Position numbers and translations under genes: made by a program | Origin: Xenococcus sp. MO_188.B8 | GTDB lineage: Bacteria > Cyanobacteriota > Cyanobacteriia > Cyanobacteriales > Xenococcaceae | DNA: 50,477 bases | Direction: 5' to 3' | Assembly: GCA_030065615.1 (NCBI GenBank) | Contig: JASJDR010000033.1 | Coordinates: forward strand, 1 to 50,477 | Shown here: piece after piece, positions 44,789-50,477 of the stretch | Numbering within the stretch: position 1 is the first letter of the stretch | Layout of the letters: the number at the start of each line of letters is the position of its first letter | The notes under the pieces: model-generated | Told to the model about the DNA's origin: nothing | What the model saw: only the letters and a program-made list of their open reading frames with translations | Database searches by the model: none

Positions 44789-45319
44789 ATGGCGCAAATC
44801 ATGGAGAGAACCAAGGAGCAAGCCCTACAAGAGCAAGTCTTACAAAAGTATAGAAGATTAGAGAGACTTGAGAAGTTCGCAAGAGAGGGATTGCCATTAG
44901 ATGAATCTGAGGAAAAGGAATTGATGGAGTTACAGCTACATTATGCGCACTTCATGCTTCAGCCAGAAGTTGTTCGGCTCATAACCCCAGCCTTTGAAGA
45001 TTTCCTACGACAAGCTAGAGAGGGGAATCTCCCAACACGCTCTGATATCGCTAAAGTTATCATACCGATACTACTTGAAGCTGCTGACAATGATCGAATC
45101 TTCATTCCTCATAATCCAGGGATAGTGGGAAGCATTGCTTGTCTATTAATGGATTTCTGTGAATCCTTGAAGCAAGGTAGCCAATTAATTTTGAAAATAT
45201 TTACAGGCGTTGGCGCTTCATCAGGGGCGGTTGCAGGGGAACTATTCATTCCTCCTCGTGGTAATCCTTATCCCGATTATTCTTATAATAGAATGAAAAG
45301 AGAGGAAAACAATGACTAA
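44789..45319 (+). CDS. Uncharacterised protein, first gene of a two-gene module
   Basis: Protein of 176 residues. The N-terminal 70 residues are highly charged and helical (RYRRLERLEKF-like pattern, DESEEKELMELQLHYAHFML). A middle helical part (LTPAFEDFL-like, SDIAKVIIPILLEAA) is followed by a more hydrophobic segment (LILKIFTGVGASSGAVAGEL). It ends in a Pro/Tyr-rich tail (FIPPRGNPYPDYSYNRM). I do not recognise it. A 37-bp gap separates it from the large membrane protein, so they are probably co-expressed. Confidence 0.6.
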   Translation: MAQIMERTKEQALQEQVLQKYRRLERLEKFAREGLPLDESEEKELMELQLHYAHFMLQPEVVRLITPAFEDFLRQAREGNLPTRSDIAKVIIPILLEAADNDRIFIPHNPGIVGSIACLLMDFCESLKQGSQLILKIFTGVGASSGAVAGELFIPPRGNPYPDYSYNRMKREENND

Positions 45320-45356
45320 AAAAAATTAGTATTAACTCTACTAAGTTCCTAGATTT

Positions 45357-47420
45357 ATGTCTTCTCACCCCCTGAGTCAAAAAGTTGTGGATAAGCTTTC
45401 GAGAACTCTATTAGAAAAATGGCAAATTAGTGCTTCTGTACCTGCATTTTTCTTCTGGGGGGGTGTATTTTTGATTTGGTTTTTAACCCATGACTGTGAC
45501 TTTTTACCTAGTACTACTATTAAACCAGACATCATCAGAGGAGTTCTAATAGTTGCACTCTTTTACTTTCTTGTAGTAGTGTCAAGTAACCTTGTGGAGT
45601 GGGCTACATTTCCTGCGTTACGTCTGTTTGAAGGCTACTGGGAATCCGAATGGGATGCTTTCCCTCTTATAGGTGACTGTATCAGCAAAGAAAAAAAAAC
45701 GAAAAAAATCATAAAAGAGCTAGAGGAGAATAGACAATACTTAGAGAAATTAGATACAAGATATACAACACAAGAAGGTGGTCTAAGTCCTGAAGAGCTA
45801 AAGAAGTGTACTAAAATTTACTCTAAAATTACTAACTACCCTGAAGATATAAACTATGTCCGTCCCACTAAATTAGGTAATATTATCACTGCTGCTGAGG
45901 AATACTCTGATCTTCATTACGGGTTACAGTTTAATGTTGTATTCCCGCGATTATTCCTAGTTTTACCTGAACCATTTCAAAAGAAAGTTGAAGAGTCTCG
46001 AAAAGTTCTCAATGAGAGGATTCGCTTAGGAATCTGGGGACTATTGTTTTTGAGTTGTAGCATCCTGCCATTTATCCGTTGCTATCACAACTGGCATGAT
46101 TTTGTCGCGTCTATTCGGTGGAGTTTTATTATTATTTTTATAATTTTAATAGGCATTATATTAGGGATTACATTAAATTTAATCTTTGAGAGAATTATAA
46201 ATTCTTGCGTTGCTGATTTTGTGTATTATTTTTATTTATTGGCGATTACTAAACTATTAAATGACAGATACCTCAGATTATTTAGTTTTTATTTTCATAC
46301 CTTAATTCAGCAACGCCTAAATTCTAGACAGAAAAAAAATATTGACCTTGGACGCTTGGGAGTTAGATGGATAGGCTGGGGAATATTGTTATTTCCGTGT
46401 GTTCTTTTTCCCTTTATCAAGTTTAGCCCAGCTAACTGGAATGACGAAAATCCTCTAATTCTTGCTATTATAGTATCTTTGGCTACTATTTTGGGTTCTA
46501 TTATAGTAATCGCATCGGCTCAACAGGTAGCAACTTCGGCAGCTTTATCCTATGCTGGCATGTTGCGATCTGCTTTCGATCTTTATCGCTTTAATTTATA
46601 CAATGAATTGAAATGGCCATTACCTATTTTTCCAAAAACAGAACGTGATGAGGGCATCAAGCTTACTCAGTATTTAACATATCATGATGTTTCTCCTGGA
46701 AGGAGATTTAAAATGACTGATTTTGAACAATCTGTACAAATAAATACAAATCAGTTCGAATTACAAGATTTTCAATATCTTATTATAGCTGGAAACAAGC
46801 CATTTGAATATCCAATTAATTTAGAAATTGAAACCGTAGATTATCACAACATTTTATTTGTTATATCTCAGGTGAAACCGGCTTTTGAAAAGCTGAAAGA
46901 GAACGAAAGATTTTTTGAAATTCTCCTTCAACATCCAAGACATTTAGAAAATACAAGATATCTTTTTAAACACTTTAAAGAATGGGAAGAAGGACTAATG
47001 AATGATGCTGGTTTTCATCCTGGCTGGAGCGATGCTCTTGCTGCAAAAATAGAGGCATTTATTGAAAAGTTAACTAAACTTTTGGAAATTTCTAATGACG
47101 TATTTCCCTTCTTATCCTGGACTGATTGTCAGAATATAGAGTCACGCAAGCGAGAAATTAAAGATATTAAAAGCAACCTTAGACAACTAGAATCGGATCT
47201 AGAAGAACTAGAAGTCAAGGTAAAAGAGGGATTTTTAGAGCCACAAAAAATTCAAGAAACGCTAGATAGATCTTGTTTTTTCTTAGGAGGAGCCGCTTTA
47301 GTTTTTATTAACTGTAGTACGATAACTAGCAGAAGTGGTTTGAATCAGCAATTTTCGGAATTATCTATCCTTCTGGGAAGTATTCTTTTGGTAAAAATTA
47401 TGGAAATTAACATCGATTAG
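45357..47420 (+). CDS. Uncharacterised large membrane protein, second gene of the module
   Basis: Protein of 687 residues. Membrane segments are at about 28-46 and 60-80. A cytoplasmic-looking charged loop with coiled-coil follows (about 105-215). Further segments lie near 222-240, 255-280, 292-312, 332-352 and 367-392 (LILAIIVSLATILGSIIVIA). A soluble domain of about 200 residues ends in a strong coiled-coil (about 598-635), then a last hydrophobic stretch (about 645-685). No enzymatic motif was found and no family recognised. Confidence 0.65.
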   Translation: MSSHPLSQKVVDKLSRTLLEKWQISASVPAFFFWGGVFLIWFLTHDCDFLPSTTIKPDIIRGVLIVALFYFLVVVSSNLVEWATFPALRLFEGYWESEWDAFPLIGDCISKEKKTKKIIKELEENRQYLEKLDTRYTTQEGGLSPEELKKCTKIYSKITNYPEDINYVRPTKLGNIITAAEEYSDLHYGLQFNVVFPRLFLVLPEPFQKKVEESRKVLNERIRLGIWGLLFLSCSILPFIRCYHNWHDFVASIRWSFIIIFIILIGIILGITLNLIFERIINSCVADFVYYFYLLAITKLLNDRYLRLFSFYFHTLIQQRLNSRQKKNIDLGRLGVRWIGWGILLFPCVLFPFIKFSPANWNDENPLILAIIVSLATILGSIIVIASAQQVATSAALSYAGMLRSAFDLYRFNLYNELKWPLPIFPKTERDEGIKLTQYLTYHDVSPGRRFKMTDFEQSVQINTNQFELQDFQYLIIAGNKPFEYPINLEIETVDYHNILFVISQVKPAFEKLKENERFFEILLQHPRHLENTRYLFKHFKEWEEGLMNDAGFHPGWSDALAAKIEAFIEKLTKLLEISNDVFPFLSWTDCQNIESRKREIKDIKSNLRQLESDLEELEVKVKEGFLEPQKIQETLDRSCFFLGGAALVFINCSTITSRSGLNQQFSELSILLGSILLVKIMEINID

Positions 47421-47586
47421 AGTCGTCTAGAATACCGATCTTGGTTCTACTTCTTAGAAAACACCACGTTTTTAAAATTTATAGTGGTAACCCAAATAGC
47501 GACACCTTAAAAGTCAAGAGAAATGAAGAAAAATTACACACGATAGATAATCTCAAAAGACTTGATTTGATCATAATCTTTCGACT

Positions 47587-47724
47587 CTAAAGTGCTGCCT
47601 CAAAAACTTGTTGCGCTGTTAGGTTTAGTTGAGGAAAGTTAGGTATCGTGTAAGGTAGATTGAGTCGGTCAAACTCCACTGTTAGCTTCCGTGCTATAAA
47701 AATCAAAATCCAACTTCGTTCAAC
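47587..47724 (-). pseudogene. Transposase-like C-terminal relic
   Basis: The minus strand encodes LVERSWILIFIARKLTVEFD, then RLNLPYTIPNFPQLNLTAQQ and VFEAAL before a stop at 47587. It reads like the C-terminus of a cyanobacterial transposase but lacks everything before it. It directly follows, and slightly overlaps, the stop of the DUF29 gene. The family assignment is from memory of similar tails and is tentative. Confidence 0.4.
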
Positions 47725-48145
47725 CAAAATAATCTTTTTTTAAAATTTGCTTCAATTCAATAAAATTATCTTGAGGGATTGTAAATTCAATTTGTTGAGC
47801 AGAGACAGCATCGTTAAATATTTTGGGATAAATATTCTGCATATAGTTTTTTAGACTGGGACTGCGATCTAATAACCTAAAAATACGGTTGCGAAAATTA
47901 ACTACTTCAACTTGCCAGTGTTTGTAATTTCGCTCTTTCTCTGCTTCCCAGTACTTTAATTTAAGAATATGTTCTATCAATCGCTCTAAATAACTCTCAA
48001 GCGATCGTTTTTCCGATTTACCCATATCCTCAATTTCTTCCAACAGATTATTCCAATCCATAGCCTTCATGTCTCTATTTCTCAAAGCGCTCGCCATCTC
48101 TTCCACCCAGAGATTAAAATCGTGATCGTATAATTTATCTTGCAT
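47720..48145 (-). CDS. DUF29 family protein
   Basis: Protein of 141 residues with the DUF29 pattern: LYDHDFNLWVEEMASALRNR, LLEEIEDMGKSEKRSLESYL, LIEHILKLKYW. These small helical proteins are very numerous in cyanobacteria and their role is unknown. It sits between two transposase relics, which suggests arrival with, or survival beside, mobile DNA. Confidence 0.92.
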   Translation of the reverse strand: MQDKLYDHDFNLWVEEMASALRNRDMKAMDWNNLLEEIEDMGKSEKRSLESYLERLIEHILKLKYWEAEKERNYKHWQVEVVNFRNRIFRLLDRSPSLKNYMQNIYPKIFNDAVSAQQIEFTIPQDNFIELKQILKKDYFG

Positions 48146-48394
48146 TCTATTTTTTTTATTGAATAAAAAATTAAAGCTTGTTCGTAATTTAAAGTATATA
48201 GTTGACAGAACTAAAATTAATTAGGAAGGCTTTATTGCGATCACGGATCTTGTTTTTTTCGTTAGTGTGATCGCATTTTAGAATGGATAAGAATTTGCGA
48301 TTAGCTAAAGGCTGGCACTGCTTGATCTCGCAAAGCGAGGCGCTACGCAAGATCTTCGGTAGGCACTACGTGATCGCGTTTACTTGCTTTTTTA

Positions 48395-48636
48395 TTAAGT
48401 GATTACTCTACAATAAAGCGATCGCACTGGAGCTAATGCTTTTTGTTGTAATCGAGTAGGTTGAGTTATTTTGTCAAATGTCACCCTTTCTCCCTGTAAA
48501 TTGATTTGAATTGTATTGTGGGTAATTCTAGATCATCTAATAAACTAGAAAAGCTATGAACAGGCAAGTTTTCTTGATTTCGCTTATTCCTAGCTTTTTG
48601 CTGAGCAATGGGTGAGGGTTGATATCTTAAGAATTG
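48395..48636 (-). pseudogene. Frameshifted C-terminal relic of an IS1634-like transposase
   Basis: The minus strand reads RYQPSPIAQQKARNKRNQEN, LPVHSFSSLLDDL and a stop. Shifted by one frame it reads VTFDKITQPTRLQQKALAPV and then stops at 48395. The parts LPVHSFSSLLDDL and TRLQQKA resemble the C-terminal end of large cyanobacterial DDE transposases. The rest of the gene is absent. Confidence 0.55.
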
Positions 48637-48826
48637 CCGTTAAAATTTAAATTAAGAGCATAAGAATGGTAGATGACCAATCTAACAATCGAACCTGAGC
48701 TAGCAACAGTATAGATTCAATAATCTAGATTGGGACTCAGTAAGATTTTATTGACAGTGGTTATTGTCGCGATCTCATTTTTCCGGTTCAACCTATTGGT
48801 AAAAATTCTTGAACTTTGAATTTTTA

Positions 48827-48960
48827 CCGAGAGGGGTGCCGCCCTAACCCTAAAGGGTACCGCTTCGCATCTTCGGATAAGGTTCCCTCTCGGGGCGCGT
48901 TCCTTAGCCCAGAACACGGAGCTGGGCTTGTCCCCAGAACACGGAGCTGGGTAAACAGAT
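48827..48960. repeat. GC-rich hairpin block with duplicated stem-loop
   Basis: CCGAGAGGG (48827-48835) pairs with CCCTCTCGG (48885-48893) and encloses the small dispersed repeat shared with tnpB. Just downstream, CCCAGAACACGGAGCTGGG occurs twice in tandem; each copy can fold by CCCAG/CTGGG. The GC content is clearly higher than in the flanks. Confidence 0.75.
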
Positions 48961-49040
48961 CGGTGCTCTGGATAAACGGATTAAAAATCCGCAGGGTCGC
49001 CCCGCATAACCAATCGAGGTGTTGAATTTTGAATTCAAAA

Positions 49041-49047
49041 AAGGAGG
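49041..49047 (+). promoter_or_regulatory. Ribosome binding site that fixes the PEBP start
   Basis: AAGGAGG lies 5 bases before ATG 49053. It excludes the longer frame starting at 49029. Confidence 0.75.
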
Positions 49048-49052
49048 TAAAG

Positions 49053-49484
49053 ATGAAAATTACCAGCCCCGCATTCGCTCACAACACGATAATTCCTAAA
49101 CAATATACCTGCCAGGGTCAGGATATTAACCCGCCTTTGACCATCAGCGATATCCCCGAAGCCGCGGTATCTTTAGCTTTAATTGTCGATGATCCGGACG
49201 CACCGATCAGAACTTGGGATCATTGGCTGATCTGGAACCTGAAACCAACAAGAGCAATCCCAGAAGATTCGGCCCCTGGCACCCAGGGAAAAAATAGCTG
49301 GGGTCGTCAAGATTACGGTGGACCATGCCCACCTAGCGGTATACATCGTTACTTTTTCAAGCTTTACGCACTCAATACTGAAATGAATTTACCAGCAGGC
49401 GCAATCAAAGCCGATCTAGAGCAAGCCATGAAAGGTCATCTTCTTGAACAGGCCGAGTTGATTGGTCTGTATCAAAAATCTTAG
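49053..49484 (+). CDS. YbhB/YbcL family PEBP-like protein
   Basis: Protein of 143 residues. It has the phosphatidylethanolamine-binding-protein motifs LALIVDDPDAPIRTWDHWLI and GPCPPSGIHRYFFKLYAL, which form the ligand pocket. It starts MKITSPAFAHNTIIPKQYTC and has no signal peptide. Bacterial members are soluble and poorly understood; a kinase-inhibitor role is only by analogy with eukaryotic RKIP. It is monocistronic. Confidence 0.93.
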   Translation: MKITSPAFAHNTIIPKQYTCQGQDINPPLTISDIPEAAVSLALIVDDPDAPIRTWDHWLIWNLKPTRAIPEDSAPGTQGKNSWGRQDYGGPCPPSGIHRYFFKLYALNTEMNLPAGAIKADLEQAMKGHLLEQAELIGLYQKS

Positions 49485-49963
49485 GATAACTAATTCCCAT
49501 CAAGCCTATAGATTATCTTTTGTTGGTAGGGGATATTGCTAATGAATTGAAGAAGTGAGATCGCTACTTTATCCCCTTTTACCCTAGGTTGACTAAAGTG
49601 AAACAGTTGGCTTTGATTTTAGTTTCAGAGAAGGCGATTGCGCACAGTGACTCTTATCGCTTTCTAGTAGTTTAAACAAACGACTTGGCAATATTGGATT
49701 GATCAAAATCATCCAATTAACGAAATATTGTTATTTGAGTCTCTTTTCATGGTCACTATAACCTCTACTATTTAGTCTCACCAAAACTGTGAAAGGGACA
49801 ATTTACCTTTAAAGTTTAATAATTTCATAAAAATTATGATTTCTATTCCTATATTACTATTACAATTATGGAAAACAAATATATAAAGCAATTTTATTAA
49901 GTGCCGATTAAATTTTTCAAGTAAAAAATCCAGACTGTTATTTTTTACCTTTGGAGAAAAACC
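49485..49963. other. Intergenic region
   Basis: About 480 bp of AT-rich sequence without a recognisable gene or repeat. It contains the promoter side of the exported protein gene at 49964. Confidence 0.5.
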
Positions 49964-50383
49964 ATGAAAACAAAACTGATTAGAAATTTTTGCATCTTTT
50001 GTGTTTCAGTTTTCGCATTTATTACGGTAGCTACGTTTAGTGGTTTTTCTCAGTCTGGTATTAGTATTGGAGAGCAAATTTTTGACTATGGTTTTCAAAA
50101 CACACCTTTACTTGAAATGATGAATGGCTCAACTGGTCTATCATCTTTGGACTTTCTTCTTAGGGTAGGAGGTATAGCGTTTGAAGCAGAATCAACACCA
50201 GAAACTAATTTAAAAAATTCTAAAATATCTATATCTTACGATAGAACACAACCTGATGGTTATAGACTTTCTATTTATATTAATCAAAATCCTTATACTG
50301 ACAATCCATTTATCCCTGATTGGAAATTAATCCCAATTGCCAACTATGCTATTGACACTCCCACCGTTAAGCTGACGCTGTAA
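49964..50383 (+). CDS. Exported protein, apparently truncated by an IS605-type insertion
   Basis: Protein of 139 codons with a signal peptide (cleavage near SGFSQS, about residue 30). GGAG precedes ATG by 9 bases. The mature part is not recognised. The right end of a minus-strand IS605-type element begins at 50352, so about the last ten residues (from IDTPTVKLTL) come from the element. The native C-terminus should lie beyond the left end of the element, outside the window. Confidence 0.65.
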   Translation: MKTKLIRNFCIFCVSVFAFITVATFSGFSQSGISIGEQIFDYGFQNTPLLEMMNGSTGLSSLDFLLRVGGIAFEAESTPETNLKNSKISISYDRTQPDGYRLSIYINQNPYTDNPFIPDWKLIPIANYAIDTPTVKLTL

Positions 50384-50477
50384 CGGGGGATTCTTGTTTC
50401 AGCGCCTCTTGGCTAGACACAGTTGCCTGTGCCCCCGCTAGACCGACTCCACAAGCTTTTTCTCTAACGGTATGTCC
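50352..50477 (-). mobile_element. Right end of a second IS605-type element, continues past the window
   Basis: On the minus strand the sequence ends GGGAGTGTCAA, as in the element at 34160-35598, followed in both cases by TAG in flanking DNA. A terminal hairpin is formed by CCCACCGTTA (50360-50369) and TAACGGGGG (50381-50389). The tnpB end lies just inside. Confidence 0.75.
50367..50477 (-). CDS. tnpB: TnpB, C-terminal end only (partial)
   Basis: The last 36 codons of a minus-strand frame are visible: VREKACGVGLAGAQATVSSQ, EALKQESPVTASA and a stop at 50367. This has the character of the poorly conserved tail of cyanobacterial TnpB proteins, and it sits where tnpB should end relative to the right-end hairpin. 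The nuclease domain lies outside the window. The tail differs from that of the first tnpB, so the two elements are not recent copies. Confidence 0.65.
   Translation of the reverse strand, partial: GHTVREKACGVGLAGAQATVSSQEALKQESPVTASA

Larger units (their letters stand above)
48146..49052. other. Relic- and repeat-rich intergenic region
   Basis: About 900 bp without an intact gene between the divergent DUF29 and PEBP genes. It holds a cluster of small dispersed repeats (about 48301-48377), a transposase relic (48395-48636), an AT-rich gap, and a GC-rich block of hairpins (48827-48960) leading to the PEBP ribosome site. Confidence 0.6.

Noticed and set aside
48816-49025. 69-codon open frame through the hairpin block
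   Set aside because: It is made of repeats and inverted repeats, has no ribosome site and no protein-like pattern.

Overview
The window looks like chromosomal DNA of a low-GC, probably unicellular or colonial cyanobacterium. The HIP1 octamer GCGATCGC recurs throughout. NdhS of the photosynthetic NDH-1 complex, a cyanoexosortase, an HpsJ-like protein, a HAS-barrel protein, DUF4332 and DUF29 proteins and AIM24 paralogues all have cyanobacterial-type sequences. No tRNA, rRNA or CRISPR array was found. Genus assignment is not possible from this sequence alone.

Layout. (1) 1-3.6 kb: a probably 5'-truncated unknown gene and a large NB-ARC/TPR STAND ATPase. (2) 3.8-12.8 kb: a surface and export region with cyanoexosortase A, its associated protein, an HpsJ-like membrane protein, a secreted protein ending in the PFEFSP sorting signal, three co-directional exported proteins, another exported protein and a GT4 glycosyltransferase. 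(3) 12.8-20.7 kb: housekeeping and conserved genes (small Cys-rich protein, ndhS, HAS-barrel protein, yaaA, metallophosphoesterase, rpsN, DUF4332) separated by long repeat-rich spacers. (4) 20.9-25.6 kb: an AGCS symporter, convergent with an apparent operon of ECF sigma factor, anti-sigma factor, type II NADH dehydrogenase and DoxX. (5) 26-28 kb: a translationally coupled pair of alpha/alpha-toroid protein and GT26 glycosyltransferase with no HIP1 site. (6) 28.4-34 kb: a broken hybrid histidine kinase, a response regulator, a TPR protein with 78-bp tandem repeats, a GNAT operon and a peroxiredoxin with one Cys. (7) 34.1-41.8 kb: a mobile and repeat-dense stretch with an IS605-type TnpB element, three AIM24 paralogues, a TPR-sulfotransferase, a RAYT transposase with three REP-like elements, and an orphan antitoxin with a vestige of its PIN toxin. 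(8) 41.8-50.5 kb: pheT, an uncharacterised two-gene membrane module, a DUF29 gene among transposase relics, a PEBP-family protein, and an exported protein gene that appears to be cut by the right end of a second IS605-type element leaving the window.

How the genes fit together. The cyanoexosortase probably processes the PFEFSP protein encoded about 1.1 kb away, and the neighbouring exported proteins may belong to the same envelope programme. The sigma/anti-sigma/NDH-2/DoxX group looks like a self-contained envelope or redox response unit. Much of the rest records repeat activity: REP elements with their transposase, a 21-nt small dispersed repeat apparently inserted in frame just before the catalytic glutamate of TnpB, two IS605-type right ends with the same terminal sequence, decayed transposases, and a broken kinase and toxin.

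The best candidates for something new are the TnpB with the inserted repeat, the two-gene module at 44.8-47.4 kb, the three-gene exported operon at 7.7-10.3 kb, and the STAND protein whose N-terminus resembles an amyloid-type signalling motif.
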